Notes: a model not told the origin generated them from the sequence alone. Shown: positions 9,084 to 17,965, counted from the first letter of the stretch. The stretch: DNA of 64,000 nucleotides from Sphingomonas panni (GCF_022664435.1 NZ_JAKREU010000006.1:240269-304268); one strand, 5' to 3'. A program made the numbers and translations.

Positions 9084-11141
9084 ATGACGAAGCCCATTCC
9101 GCCGATCGCCGAACAACGCGCCCATAGTTATGAACGCCACGGGATTACCGTGTCGGACCCCTGGGCGTGGCTGCGCGACCCGAACTATCCGAAGGTCGAG
9201 GATGCCGAGGTCCTCGACTATCTGAAGGCCGAGAACGCCTATTTCGATGCGGTGATGGCACCGCACGCCCCCCTAATCGATACGCTGTTCACCGAGATGC
9301 GGGGGCGGATCAAGGAAGACGATGCCACCGTGCCGCAGCGCGACGGTGACTGGTGGTACTGGTCCGATTTCGAGACCGGCGGAGAATATCGCCGCTGGTG
9401 GCGCCGGCCCGTCGCAGGCGGCGATGACGAACTGATCCTCGACGAACCTGCGCTGGCTAAGGGTAAGGAATATTTCCGGCTGGGCGCGCTGTCGGTCAGC
9501 CCCGACGGGCGGCTGCTTGCCTATGCGATCGACGATGACGGCGGCGAGCGGTTCGAGGCGCGGGTCAAGGACCTGACGACCGGCGAACTGCTGGACGATG
9601 TGATTCCGGGGACGCTGTCCGAACTGGTATGGACCGCGGATTCGAGCGGCCTCCTTTACGGCCTCGCCAACGAACAATGGCGTACGGACAATGCCCGGCT
9701 CCACCGTATCGGCACGCCGATCGAGCAGGATATCGAACTCTACCACGAGGCGGACGAAGGCTGGCGGGTGTCGGTCGGCGAGACCCAGTCGCGACGCTTC
9801 CTGGTCATTTCGGCGGGCGATCACGTCACCAGCGAGGTGCGGTTGATCCCGGCCGACGACCCCACCGCCGAACCGCTGCTCGTGAAGGCGCGCGAGGAGG
9901 GCGTGGAATATGACGTGGAGGAGCATGACGGCACGCTGTTCGTCCACACCAACGACACCCATCCGAACTTCCGGCTGGCGACCGCATCGCTGGAAGCGCC
10001 CGGCGACTGGCAGGAGTTGATCGCCGCCGACCCGCATTTCTACATGACCGGGGTCACGACCTTCGCGAAGCTGTTCGTGGTCGAGGGGCGGCTGGATGGG
10101 CTCGATCAGGTCCGGCTGCACGATTATGCTGGCGGGCCGGCGCGGCCGATCGAGTTTCCCGAGGCGAGCTATGTCGTCGGGCTGGGCGACAATCCGGAAT
10201 ATGACGTCGACACGCTGCGGCTTGGCTACGAGTCGATGGTCACGCCGGGGACCGTCTATGACTATGACGTGGCGAGCGGCGACCTGACCGTACGCAAGGT
10301 GCAGACGATCCCGTCGGGCTATGATCCGGAGAAGTACGCGACCGAGCGGCTGGAGATCACCGCGCGTGACGGGACGGCGATCCCGTGTTCGGTGGTGTAT
10401 CCCAAGGATTTCCCACGCGACGGGACGGGCAAGCTGTATCTCTACAGCTATGGCGCGTACGGCTATGCGATCCCGCCGGGTTTCTCGACCAGCCGGATGT
10501 CGTTCCTCGATCGGGGCATGGCGTTCGCCATCGCCCATATCCGGGGCGGCGACGACCTGGGCCAGCAATGGTATCTGGACGGGAAGCTGGAGAAGCGGAC
10601 CAATACCTTCAACGATTTCGTCGATGTGGCGAAGGGGCTGATCGAGCGGGGCTTCACCGACAAGGGCAAGATCGCCATCGCCGGCGGATCGGCCGGCGGG
10701 GAGTTGATGGGCGCGGTGATGAACTCCGACCCCGAGCTATGGGGCGCGGTGGTGGCGAGCGTGCCGTTCGTCGACGTGCTGAACACGATGCTCGACGACA
10801 GCCTGCCGCTCACCCCCGGCGAATGGCCCGAATGGGGTAACCCGATCGAGGACAAGGCGGCGTTCGAGCTGATCGCGTCCTATTCTCCCTATGATAACGT
10901 GACGGCGCAGGCCTATCCGCCAGTGTTCATTTCGGGCGGGCTGAACGACCCGCGCGTGACCTATTGGGAGCCGGCCAAGTGGGCGGCGCGACTCCGCGCG
11001 ACCAAGACCGACGACAATGTGCTGCTGCTCAAGACCAATATGAGCGCGGGCCATGGCGGCAAGTCGGGCCGGTGGGAGAGTTTGAAGGACGCCGCCGAGG
11101 AGATGGCGTTCGTGCTGTGGCAGCTGGGGGTGGAGGCTTAA
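9084..11141 (+). CDS. ptrB: Oligopeptidase B / prolyl-oligopeptidase family S9A
   Basis: A 685-residue serine peptidase with an N-terminal beta-propeller gating domain and a C-terminal alpha/beta-hydrolase domain. The nucleophile lies in GGSAGGELMGAVMN, the Asp region is in GGLNDPRVTYWEP, and the His is in MSAGHGGKSGRW. The starting motif YERHGITVSDPWAWLRDPNYP is typical of S9A enzymes. Oligopeptidase B cleaves short peptides after Arg/Lys. Two ATGs fit (9075 and 9084); I use 9084 (MTKPIPPIAEQ). No signal peptide is visible, so it is cytoplasmic or periplasm-adjacent at most. Trypsin-like specificity is inferred from overall resemblance rather than from checked residues. Confidence 0.93.
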   Translation: MTKPIPPIAEQRAHSYERHGITVSDPWAWLRDPNYPKVEDAEVLDYLKAENAYFDAVMAPHAPLIDTLFTEMRGRIKEDDATVPQRDGDWWYWSDFETGGEYRRWWRRPVAGGDDELILDEPALAKGKEYFRLGALSVSPDGRLLAYAIDDDGGERFEARVKDLTTGELLDDVIPGTLSELVWTADSSGLLYGLANEQWRTDNARLHRIGTPIEQDIELYHEADEGWRVSVGETQSRRFLVISAGDHVTSEVRLIPADDPTAEPLLVKAREEGVEYDVEEHDGTLFVHTNDTHPNFRLATASLEAPGDWQELIAADPHFYMTGVTTFAKLFVVEGRLDGLDQVRLHDYAGGPARPIEFPEASYVVGLGDNPEYDVDTLRLGYESMVTPGTVYDYDVASGDLTVRKVQTIPSGYDPEKYATERLEITARDGTAIPCSVVYPKDFPRDGTGKLYLYSYGAYGYAIPPGFSTSRMSFLDRGMAFAIAHIRGGDDLGQQWYLDGKLEKRTNTFNDFVDVAKGLIERGFTDKGKIAIAGGSAGGELMGAVMNSDPELWGAVVASVPFVDVLNTMLDDSLPLTPGEWPEWGNPIEDKAAFELIASYSPYDNVTAQAYPPVFISGGLNDPRVTYWEPAKWAARLRATKTDDNVLLLKTNMSAGHGGKSGRWESLKDAAEEMAFVLWQLGVEA

Positions 11142-11164
11142 AGCTCCTCCCCATCCGCTCCGTG

Positions 11165-11247
11165 CGTCACCCCAGCGAAGGCTGGGGTCTCTGCCGGCTC
11201 CTGTTCCGCAGTATTACCGGGAGACCCCAGCCTTCGCTGGGGTGACG
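11165..11247. repeat. Perfect 27-bp inverted repeat
   Basis: Bases 11165-11191 (CGTCACCCCAGCGAAGGCTG onward) are the exact reverse complement of 11221-11247, separated by 29 bases. Each arm is itself hairpin-forming. A half copy with a few changes lies at 29813-29839. It sits between the converging ptrB and purK genes, where it could act as a bidirectional transcription stop, though no T-run follows. Confidence 0.88.
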
Positions 11248-11273
11248 AATTGGCGAGTGACGTGAGAGGTGGC

Positions 11274-12332
11274 CTAACGTTCCACCCTAGTCACATGGCC
11301 CATCTTGCGGCCGGCGCGTGCTTCGTGCTTGCCATAGAGGTGCAGGTGCGCGCCCGGTTCGGCCAGCAGCGCCGGCCATGCCGCCACGTCGTCGCCGATC
11401 AGGTTCGTCATTTCGACCCGCGCCGCCGTCATCGCGACGCTGCCGAGCGGGAGGCCGAGGACCGCGCGGACGTGGTTCTCGAACTGCGAAGTCTCGCTGC
11501 CCTCGATCGTCCAGTGCCCGGAATTATGGACGCGCGGGGCCATTTCGTTGAACACCGCACCGTCGCGCCCGCAGAAGAATTCGAGGGTCAGGACGCCGAC
11601 ATGGTCGAGCGCCTCGGCGACCTTCGCCGCCAGCGCTTCCGCCTCGGCACGCCAGGGTTCGATGGCCGGGGCCGGCACGGTCGAAGTGTCGAGGATACCG
11701 TCCTTGTGGACGTTCTTCGGCGCCGGATAGACCGCCGTGGCGCCGTCGATGCCGCGGGCGAGGACGACCGAGAATTCGTCCTCGAAATCGACAAAGGCTT
11801 CGAGGATCGCGGGGCCGCCGCCGATGGCATCCCACGCCGCATCGGCATCGGCCGGCGACAGCAGGCGGGCCTGCCCCTTGCCGTCATAGCCGAAGCGGGT
11901 CGTCTTGAGCACCGCCGGACAGCCGACGCTGGCGATGGCCGTATCGAGCGCGGCGCGGTCGGCAACCTCGGCCCAGCGTGCCGGGCGGCCGCCCAGTTGC
12001 TCGACGAAGCTCTTTTCGCGGACCCGGTCCTGCGCGACGGCCAGCGAGCGGGCGGAGGGGCGGACCTTGTCGCCCAGCGCCTCGATCGGGGCGGCGGCGA
12101 TATTCTCGAACTCGTAGGTGATGACGTCGACCTGCGTGGCGAACGCCTGCAGCGCGGCGATATCGTCATAGGCACCGCGGCTGTGCGCGAAGGCGATGTC
12201 GTTGGCCGGGCCGCTGTCGGGGGCATAGACATGGATGCGATAGCCGAGCTGGGCGGCGGCGACGCCGATCATCCGGCCGAGCTGGCCCGACCCGATGATG
12301 CCGATGGTCGATCCGGGGGGCAGCGCGGTCAT
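11274..12332 (-). CDS. purK: 5-(carboxyamino)imidazole ribonucleotide synthase PurK
   Basis: The ATP-grasp enzyme that carboxylates AIR to N5-CAIR in purine synthesis, using ATP and bicarbonate. The 352-residue protein begins with the PurK signature [22 protein letters not shown], has the ATP-grasp body ([35 protein letters not shown]) and contains the conserved [18 protein letters not shown] segment. Its ATG at 12332 overlaps the purE stop (ATGA), so the pair is translationally coupled and works in sequence. It is cytoplasmic. Confidence 0.97.
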   Translation of the reverse strand: MTALPPGSTIGIIGSGQLGRMIGVAAAQLGYRIHVYAPDSGPANDIAFAHSRGAYDDIAALQAFATQVDVITYEFENIAAAPIEALGDKVRPSARSLAVAQDRVREKSFVEQLGGRPARWAEVADRAALDTAIASVGCPAVLKTTRFGYDGKGQARLLSPADADAAWDAIGGGPAILEAFVDFEDEFSVVLARGIDGATAVYPAPKNVHKDGILDTSTVPAPAIEPWRAEAEALAAKVAEALDHVGVLTLEFFCGRDGAVFNEMAPRVHNSGHWTIEGSETSQFENHVRAVLGLPLGSVAMTAARVEMTNLIGDDVAAWPALLAEPGAHLHLYGKHEARAGRKMGHVTRVER

Positions 12333-12814
12333 TGCGGGTCGATCGCCACGCTGTCGGTCTGCGCCGCGCGCCACGCGTCGAGCCGCTGCGCCAAGGCCTC
12401 GTCCTGCGTCGCGAGGATCGATGCGGCGAGCAGGCCGGCATTGATCGCGCCTGCCTTGCCGATGGCCAGCGTCCCCACGGGCACGCCGCCGGGCATCTGC
12501 ACGATCGAGAGCAGGCTATCCATGCCCTTTAGCGCCTTCGATTCGACCGGCACGCCGAGGACCGGCAGGCGGGTCATCGAGGCGACCATGCCGGGCAGAT
12601 GGGCGGCCCCGCCGGCCCCGGCGATCACGACCTTCAGGCCGCGCTCGACGGCGCTGGTCGCGTAGTCGACCAGCCGCTGCGGGGTGCGGTGCGCGGACAC
12701 CACCTTGGTTTCATGGGGGACGCCGAGTTTGGTCAGCACGTCGGCGGCGTGCGCCATCGTGTCCCAGTCAGAAGTGCTGCCCATGATAATGCCGACCAGG
12801 GTCACGTCGTTCAT
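12329..12814 (-). CDS. purE: N5-CAIR mutase PurE
   Basis: Converts N5-CAIR made by PurK into CAIR. The 161-residue protein has the class I PurE motifs: [16 protein letters not shown] (phosphate binding), [18 protein letters not shown] (the catalytic His region) and [16 protein letters not shown] with the [15 protein letters not shown] loop. This is the first gene of the purE-purK unit. About 440 bases of repeat-bearing non-coding DNA lie upstream, so its promoter should be within 12815-12900. Confidence 0.97.
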   Translation of the reverse strand: MNDVTLVGIIMGSTSDWDTMAHAADVLTKLGVPHETKVVSAHRTPQRLVDYATSAVERGLKVVIAGAGGAAHLPGMVASMTRLPVLGVPVESKALKGMDSLLSIVQMPGGVPVGTLAIGKAGAINAGLLAASILATQDEALAQRLDAWRAAQTDSVAIDPQ

Positions 12815-12903
12815 TGTCTGCCCGTAACGCTTTGGGGGAGCCGCTGCTTAGGGAAGGGGCGGGAACAGGGCAAGCGGAAGGATTCCGTACCGGCATATTC
12901 AGG

Positions 12904-12983
12904 CCCAAAGTTCACAAAGTTCACACTAGTGGCGTGTTTGTGCAGTCGGGCCTTTGGTGGCCAAAGTTCACTAAGTTCACACT
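12904..12983. repeat. Pair of GTTCAC-type repeat units
   Basis: CCAAAGTTCACAAAGTTCAC (from 12905) and CCAAAGTTCACTAAGTTCAC (from 12961) are near-identical units, each followed by ACT and each containing a tandem 9-base repeat (AAAGTTCAC / TAAGTTCAC). A third unit lies at 40761-40784 after the porin gene. The two copies here are 57 bases apart, start to start. The function is unknown. There are too few units and the spacing is wrong for a CRISPR array. Confidence 0.8.
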
Positions 12984-13114
12984 CGTGCGCTGTTGGCGCG
13001 GTGGGCGTGGCGGTGGTGTTAAAGAGCGGGGCCGGGGTGCGGGGCCGGTGGGGAGTTTGGCGGGGGCGGGGCGTGTAGGAAAGCGGTTTGTTTCCTGCTT
13101 TACGCCATCCCTTC

Positions 13115-13233
13115 CCGTTTGCTTCGAGCGCAGGTTCGAGCATGTCGAGAACCGAAGTCGAGAAGGGGTGCCCCAAACGGGGAGTTCTCGACGGACGCTT
13201 CTCGACAGGCTCGAAGCTGCTCGAACCAAACGG
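13115..13233. repeat. Long dispersed palindromic element, copy 1
   Basis: An element of about 119 bases starting CCGTTTGCTTCGAGCGCAGG and ending GCTCGAAGCTGCTCGAACCA plus AACGG; the outer ends are inverted copies and the interior holds nested GTCGAGAA/TTCTCGAC hairpins. Related copies are at 24244-24351 and 49805-49925, all in the same orientation. This one ends 23 bases from the gpmA stop codon. Confidence 0.88.
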
Positions 13234-13256
13234 ATTTGTGAGAAGGAGAAGGGGCG

Positions 13257-13943
13257 TTACCGCTCGTTCAGATAATAGCGATCGGTCGGCGTCAGGTCGT
13301 CCGCCAGTTCATAGACGATCGGCTGGCCGGTCGGGATTTCGAGGCCGGTGATCTCGTCGTCCGGGATGCCCGACAGGTGCTTGACCAGCGCGCGCAGCGA
13401 ATTGCCATGGGCGGAGATCAGCACGCGCTTCCCCGCCTTCAGCTCGGGCGCGATGCGGCTTTCCCAATAGGGCAGGACGCGGTCGATCGTGTCCTTGAGG
13501 CTTTCGGTCTGCGGAATGTCGATCCCGGCATAGCGGCGGTCGGCCGACAGGTCCCACGGGCTGTCCGCTTCCGGCAGGGGCGGCGGCACGTCGAAGCTGC
13601 GACGCCAGATCTTGACCTGTTCGTCGCCATGCTTGGCAGCCGTCTCCGCCTTGTCGAGGCCGGTCAGCCCGCCATAATGCCGCTCGTTCAGGCGCCAGTC
13701 CTTTTCGACCGGCAGCCACAACCGGCCCATCGACTCCAGCGCGATGTTCAGCGTCTTGATCGCGCGGGTCTGGAAGCTGGTGAAGCACAGGTCGAAGTCA
13801 TGGCCCTTCTCGGTCAGAAGTTCGCCCGCCGCCTTGGCCTCCGCCTCGCCCTTTTCGGTCAGGTTCACGTCCCACCAGCCGGTGAAGCGGTTTTCGAGGT
13901 TCCAGGCCGACTGGCCGTGGCGGATCAGGACGAGCGTGGGCAT
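13257..13943 (-). CDS. gpmA: 2,3-bisphosphoglycerate-dependent phosphoglycerate mutase
   Basis: Interconverts 3- and 2-phosphoglycerate in glycolysis/gluconeogenesis. At 228 residues it matches the bacterial dPGM length. It opens [20 protein letters not shown] (phospho-His region), has [16 protein letters not shown] in the middle and the second catalytic His in [15 protein letters not shown]. The ATG at 13943 is chosen because the RHG motif then begins near residue 8, as in the family; an upstream extension (MRRNNRNGG) is not conserved. It is cytoplasmic and apparently monocistronic. A long palindromic repeat follows its stop codon. Confidence 0.96.
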   Translation of the reverse strand: MPTLVLIRHGQSAWNLENRFTGWWDVNLTEKGEAEAKAAGELLTEKGHDFDLCFTSFQTRAIKTLNIALESMGRLWLPVEKDWRLNERHYGGLTGLDKAETAAKHGDEQVKIWRRSFDVPPPLPEADSPWDLSADRRYAGIDIPQTESLKDTIDRVLPYWESRIAPELKAGKRVLISAHGNSLRALVKHLSGIPDDEITGLEIPTGQPIVYELADDLTPTDRYYLNER

Positions 13944-13978
13944 GGGGCCTCCATTGCGGTTGTTGCGCCGCACCTAGC

Positions 13979-14434
13979 CTAAAGCGGAAGCGAGAGGAAC
14001 CGGTTGAAGTCGGTCGAACTATAGCTGCCGAACGCCGGGCAGGGGGCGAAGCCGTTGCGTCGGTACAGCCGGTGGGCGGCGTCGAACATCGGCCCGGTGC
14101 CGGTTTCGAGCAGCAAGGCGGTGAGTCCGACGGCGCGGGCGTCGGCGACGATGCGGTCCAGGACCGCCTGCGCGACGCCACGCCCGCGCGCCGCCGGAAG
14201 GGTGCGCATCGACTTCACCTCGGCCGTCCCGTCGCCCAGCGTGCGGAACGCGCCGCAGCCGAGCAAGATGTCGCCGTCCCACACCGTGTAGAAGGCGATG
14301 TCGGGCGTCGCCAGCGCCGACAGGTCGAGCGCGTAGACGCTGCCCGGCGGCGAACTGGCGTGCATATCGGCCAGATGCGCCGCGAGCAGTCGGGCGGTAG
14401 CGGGATGATCCAGGCCGCCCGACCGGACGATCAC
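13979..14434 (-). CDS. GNAT family N-acetyltransferase
   Basis: A 151-residue GCN5-like acetyltransferase that would transfer acetyl from acetyl-CoA to an unknown amine. The acetyl-CoA loop is clear: VKSMRTLPAARGRGVAQAVLD (motif A, R-x-x-G-x-G/A form), followed by ALLLETGTGPMFDAAHRLYRRNGF (motif B). Its start overlaps the stop of the M14 carboxypeptidase gene by 4 bases (ATGA). It is therefore the last gene of the unit lipoprotein - carboxypeptidase - acetyltransferase. The substrate cannot be read from sequence; small molecules or peptide products are both possible. Confidence 0.9.
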   Translation of the reverse strand: MIVRSGGLDHPATARLLAAHLADMHASSPPGSVYALDLSALATPDIAFYTVWDGDILLGCGAFRTLGDGTAEVKSMRTLPAARGRGVAQAVLDRIVADARAVGLTALLLETGTGPMFDAAHRLYRRNGFAPCPAFGSYSSTDFNRFLSLPL

Positions 14435-15543
14435 CGGGTGAAGTCCGCCAATACCTCCAGCCAGCTATGCGCCAGCGCCTTCGCTCGTTCGGGCGACCAG
14501 CCATATTCGGGGTCGGGATTGGTATCGTGATCCTTGAACGGCATTTCCAGCGTCATGCTGAGCGCGCCGAAGCGGTTGGCGAGCTGGTTGGTCGACATGG
14601 ACAGGTTCGCCTGACCGGGGGCCGATACCGGATAGCCGAGCTTCGTCTGGAATTCGGGCGTCGCCGCCGCCCATGCCGCGCCGAACGCGGTGAAGCGGGC
14701 ACCATGGTCGTCGGTCCAGTTGGGGATGCCTTCATAGCCGGCGATGAAGTTGGCGGGGATCGCTTCGTCGCCATGCACGTCGATGGCGATGTCGACCCCG
14801 GTTTCGTCCATCCGGCCCAGCACGCACAGCACTTCGGGGCTGCGCTCGGGTGTCGGCGCGTGCCATTCGCGGTTGAGGTTCACGCCGGCGGCGTTGGTGC
14901 GCAGATGGCCGCGGAACGAGCCGTCGGGGTTCATGTTCGGCACGCAGTGGAAGGTCATCCGCTGGCGCAGATCGGCGGCGAGCGCGTCGTTCGGGTCGGT
15001 CAGCTTCTCCAGCAGCCCCTCCATGAACCACTCGCACATCGATTCGCCGGAATGCTGGCGGGCATAGGCCCAGACGTTGAGCGGGCCTTCGCCGAGCGTC
15101 AGATAGTCGATCGCGCGACCGTCGAGCGTCTGACCCAGTTCGCGGTGCGACATGCCGGGCCGGGCGGCGATACGCGCGATCAGGTCGTCGTGGCGCTCCA
15201 TCGTATAGGGCGCGAAATAGGCGAACCAGGCGAGGTCGGTATCGATCGTCGCGGTAAAGGTCAGCACGCCATCGGCATAGTCGGTATCGACCTGCCGCCA
15301 CGCATGACGATCGGTGCTCATCCGCGTGCGATAGCCCGGCCAGCCGAACGCATAGGCCGAGCCGCCGGCATTGACGATGCGGAACGTCAGGGTCCGCCCC
15401 CGCGCCCCGGCGACGCGGAAGTGGAACCACTGATAAAAGTCGGACTGGTGATCGGCGACGATGTCGAGGTCGATCACATCGCCCTGGATGGCGACGACGC
15501 GGATGTTGCCGCTGTCGAACGCGGCGTTGATGGTGATGCTCAT
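14431..15543 (-). CDS. M14 zinc carboxypeptidase, cytosolic-carboxypeptidase (CCP) type
   Basis: A 370-residue carboxypeptidase with the layout of the M14D/CCP subfamily, known in eukaryotes as tubulin deglutamylases: an N-terminal beta-sandwich of about 115 residues, then the catalytic domain. Zinc ligands are His164 and Glu167 in ARQHSGESMCEWF and His257 in IDVHGDEA. The substrate-carboxylate region is NPDGSFRG...VNLNREW and the general base is Glu333 in TLEMPFKD. No signal peptide is visible, so it is cytoplasmic. Overlapping start/stop codons link it to the lipoprotein gene before it and the GNAT gene after it. The bacterial substrate is unknown; removal of C-terminal acidic residues is an inference from the subfamily. 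Confidence 0.92.
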   Translation of the reverse strand: MSITINAAFDSGNIRVVAIQGDVIDLDIVADHQSDFYQWFHFRVAGARGRTLTFRIVNAGGSAYAFGWPGYRTRMSTDRHAWRQVDTDYADGVLTFTATIDTDLAWFAYFAPYTMERHDDLIARIAARPGMSHRELGQTLDGRAIDYLTLGEGPLNVWAYARQHSGESMCEWFMEGLLEKLTDPNDALAADLRQRMTFHCVPNMNPDGSFRGHLRTNAAGVNLNREWHAPTPERSPEVLCVLGRMDETGVDIAIDVHGDEAIPANFIAGYEGIPNWTDDHGARFTAFGAAWAAATPEFQTKLGYPVSAPGQANLSMSTNQLANRFGALSMTLEMPFKDHDTNPDPEYGWSPERAKALAHSWLEVLADFTR

Positions 15544-16154
15544 TTCACCGTCGTAGTGATTCCCGACTCGCCTGGGAAGTTTCGGAACAGCGCATTGGCC
15601 AGCCGGTCGGCCTGAAACACGGGCTGCGCACCCGGCGTGCTTTCCAGCGAATCGGTGACGGCGCGCCCTTCCCAGATGGTGGTACCATCGCTGCGGCGGC
15701 GAATCTGCACGGCCAGTTCGGTGCCGATCACCTCACGCTGGCCGCCGCCAAGCCCGAAGCCGACTCCACCGCCAAGGCCCACGCCACCCCCGCGCCAGCC
15801 GCCGCCACCGCCGCCCGCACCAATGCCGATCGATACCGGCGCGCGCTTTTCGACGAAGCCCTTGGTTCCGCGAGTGAACGCGACGCCGACGATCAAATCC
15901 GACGGCGTGGTGCCGGCACGGGCGAAGCCGAGCTTTTCCATCTCGCGCGCGACGGCATTGCCATAGGTCTGGAATTCCGGGGTCGCCGACATGTTGGTCT
16001 GGACCGGTTCGACCGAGAAGCTGCCTTTCGCGATCGGCTGGCTCAGGTGGAAACGGGTCACTTCGACCGGGCTGATCCGCGATCCGCCGGTGGTGCAGCC
16101 GCTCGCCAGCAATGCAGCGGTCGCCGCCAGCCCGAAACCCAACGCCTTCTTCAT
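15540..16154 (-). CDS. DUF4136-type lipoprotein
   Basis: A 204-residue exported lipoprotein. The signal peptide ends in a lipobox (MKKALGFGLAATAALLASGC), and the mature part has the DUF4136-like pattern of a small beta-rich domain with EFQTYGNAVAREMEKLGF and a C-terminal IWEGRAVTDS region. A glycine-run loop of about 30 residues (IGIGAGGGGGGWRGGG...) interrupts the middle. The start at 16154 gives the signal peptide and has GGGG upstream; longer readings through 16583 are not plausible. It probably sits on the inner leaflet of the outer membrane. Its last bases overlap the carboxypeptidase start. The function is unknown. Confidence 0.88.
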   Translation of the reverse strand: MKKALGFGLAATAALLASGCTTGGSRISPVEVTRFHLSQPIAKGSFSVEPVQTNMSATPEFQTYGNAVAREMEKLGFARAGTTPSDLIVGVAFTRGTKGFVEKRAPVSIGIGAGGGGGGWRGGGVGLGGGVGFGLGGGQREVIGTELAVQIRRRSDGTTIWEGRAVTDSLESTPGAQPVFQADRLANALFRNFPGESGITTTVK

Positions 16155-16343
16155 ATCATCTACCCCGAAACAGCCACGGTTCATCCATGACGTATAACGC
16201 GCCACATGCTGCCATGGGTTCATTGCGCAAGTGTTTCGATGCGTTGCGGCGGTTCCAGCTTGACGAAAGCGCCGCGCGGCGATAGCTGGGCGCCTCTTTT
16301 CCGGCCGTGCGAGCGGCCTCTTTGCCGTTTGAGAGCCGTTCCC

Positions 16344-16469
16344 ATGAAGATCGTCAATTCGCTGAAGTCGCTCAAGGATCGTCACCGGGACAACCGCGTG
16401 ATCCGTCGTCGTGGGCGCATCTACGTCATCAACAAGACCAACCGCCGCTTCAAGGCCCGCCAGGGCTGA
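16344..16469 (+). CDS. rpmJ: 50S ribosomal protein L36, cysteine-free form
   Basis: A 41-residue, strongly basic protein: [19 protein letters not shown] at the start, then [20 protein letters not shown]. This is L36, which binds 23S rRNA. The zinc-ribbon cysteines and histidine of the classical form are replaced (no Cys in the protein), so it is the zinc-independent type, expected to function under zinc limitation. It stands alone, away from any ribosomal operon, as usual in alphaproteobacteria. Confidence 0.97.
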   Translation: MKIVNSLKSLKDRHRDNRVIRRRGRIYVINKTNRRFKARQG

Positions 16470-16577
16470 TTCGGCATCAGGTAGGCCGGGGCCTGCCCGA
16501 TATGGTTTCGAACAGGCATCCGATCCTGACGGGTCGGGTGCCTGTTCGTGTTGGTGCCGTCGGATCATTCCAACGTT

Positions 16578-16673
16578 CGTCACTCCCGCGGAGGCGGGAG
16601 GCCATAGACGCTGACGTGTCGGGTCTTGCGCTGGCGTCGGCGGTTATGGATTCCCGCCTTCGCGGGAATGACG
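16578..16673. repeat. CGTCACTCCCGC palindromic element, copy 1
   Basis: Two hairpin-forming arms, CGTCACTCCCGCGGAGGCGG (16578 on) and TTCCCGCCTTCGCGGGAATG (16651 on), face each other about 50 bases apart, with the phrase CCATAGACGCTG next to the left arm. Sister copies lie at 20692-20786 and 49146-49240. It fills most of the 232-base gap between convergent rpmJ and the small exported-protein gene; nothing else is seen there. Confidence 0.88.
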
Positions 16674-16701
16674 AAGGTTGCGAAGAAATTCGATCGTGCC
16701 G

Positions 16702-17106
16702 CTACACCGTATCCGGTCGTGCCGCCGGTACGCGCGGCACGGTGCAGGCGATCAGCACGCGGCGGACGCCGACCGATCCGAAGACGCGGGTCGCATGGCC
16801 GGTCGGCACCTTGTCCAGCTCGCGGCGCAATTCGATCGGGAGGGCGGCGAAGGCGGTGTTGCGGCGCTCGGTGATCGAGCCGGAAAAGCGCTTCTCCGCC
16901 TTGTACCGCGCGCCGATCGTAGCCGCATCGGCACAGCGCCGGATGGTGCGGGTGTCGGCGGCGAAGATTTCGGTCGCGGCGGTCTGTTCGGCGGGCGACA
17001 GGCCGGCTGCCAATTTGATCTCGAACTGGACGATCGTCGCGCGACGCTGCTCCAGCCCGGATGCCGGCTGTATCGCCAGCAACAGCGGGAGCAGCGCGGC
17101 GATCAT
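16702..17106 (-). CDS. Small exported hypothetical protein
   Basis: A 134-residue protein starting with a signal peptide ([18 protein letters not shown]) and a soluble mature part rich in Ala, Arg and Thr, with one Cys in [20 protein letters not shown] and another near the end. No known domain is recognised. Its ATG at 17106 overlaps the stop codon of bpt (ATGA), so it is translated with that gene, although bpt acts in the cytoplasm and this product is exported. It could be a lineage-specific periplasmic protein. It ends about 30 bases from a palindromic repeat. Confidence 0.75.
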   Translation of the reverse strand: MIAALLPLLLAIQPASGLEQRRATIVQFEIKLAAGLSPAEQTAATEIFAADTRTIRRCADAATIGARYKAEKRFSGSITERRNTAFAALPIELRRELDKVPTGHATRVFGSVGVRRVLIACTVPRVPAARPDTV

Positions 17107-17861
17107 GCCGGTACCGTCGCGGCGGGCTTGTCGTCGAGCAGCGTCCAGCCGGTCGGCCCCAGCACCTCCAGCGGGCGATAGCGCGTCTTGTACGCCATGC
17201 GCGGCGATCCCTGCACCCAATAGCCGAGATAGACATGGGGCAACCCGCCGGCGCGCGCGCGGCGGATATGGTCGAGGATGATGAAGTTGCCGAGGCCCGG
17301 CCGGGCATGGTCGTCGGTTTCGAAGAAGCTGTAGACCATCGACAGCCCGTCGGCCTGTTCGTCGGTGATGCACGCGCCGACCAGCCGGCCCGGAACGCCG
17401 TCCACCGCTGGTTCGCGATATTCGATGACCCATGACGTGACCGGCGAATGCTCGACCATGTCAGCAAAGTCCGATTCGTCCATCGCGGTCATGCCGCCGC
17501 CGGGGTGCCGCGCGGTCAGGTAGCGGCGCAGCAGGCGGAATTGTTCGTCGGTCGCCCATGGCTTGCAGGCGCGGATGTCGAGATCGGAATGGCGGCGCAT
17601 CAGCTTGCGCTGGGTCGCGTTCATCGAAAAATCGCCGGCGACGACGCGGACCGATACGCAGGCGCTGCACCCGACGCAGCTGGGGCGATAGGCGACCGAC
17701 TGGCTGCGGCGGAAGCCGATCCGGCCGAGCGCTTCGTTCAGCTCGTCGGCATTGTCGCCGCTGAGTTCGGTGAACACCTTCCGCTCCTGCCGCCCCGGCA
17801 GATAGGGGCAGGGCGCGGGCGAGGTGACGAAGAACCGGGGAAAACGAAACGGCGCGGTCAC
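17103..17861 (-). CDS. bpt: Aspartate/glutamate leucyltransferase (Bpt)
   Basis: Transfers leucine from Leu-tRNA onto proteins with N-terminal Asp or Glu, making them substrates for ClpS/ClpAP degradation (N-end rule). The 252-residue sequence shows the ATE-like N-terminal domain with a CPYLPGR motif and [13 protein letters not shown], and the C-terminal GNAT-like half ([42 protein letters not shown]). ATG 17861 gives the usual [21 protein letters not shown] start. Bpt rather than eukaryotic ATE is inferred from length and this N-terminus. The following small exported gene overlaps it by 4 bases. Confidence 0.95.
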   Translation of the reverse strand: MTAPFRFPRFFVTSPAPCPYLPGRQERKVFTELSGDNADELNEALGRIGFRRSQSVAYRPSCVGCSACVSVRVVAGDFSMNATQRKLMRRHSDLDIRACKPWATDEQFRLLRRYLTARHPGGGMTAMDESDFADMVEHSPVTSWVIEYREPAVDGVPGRLVGACITDEQADGLSMVYSFFETDDHARPGLGNFIILDHIRRARAGGLPHVYLGYWVQGSPRMAYKTRYRPLEVLGPTGWTLLDDKPAATVPA

Positions 17862-17965
17862 CCATTGCTCCTTCGGATCGGGCAGTCCCCGATAGAATGA
17901 CGGGGTGGATATGGCGATGACAAGACGTGGCGAAAAGCGCGTTAACCGCGAATTTTGCGGGCGGA

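Larger units (their letters stand above)
12815..13256. other. Non-coding spacer with two repeat families
   Basis: No credible gene is seen between purE and gpmA. The spacer holds two copies of a GTTCAC direct-repeat unit (12904-12983) and one copy of a long palindromic element (13115-13233). Bases 13010-13080 are a G-rich stretch with no recognisable signal. Confidence 0.7.

Noticed and set aside
11274..12814. purE-purK fusion or frameshift
   Set aside because: The 4-base ATGA overlap is ordinary translational coupling; both proteins are complete.
12904..12983. Possible CRISPR array
   Set aside because: Only two units here, each internally tandem, with one unrelated spacer and no cas genes.
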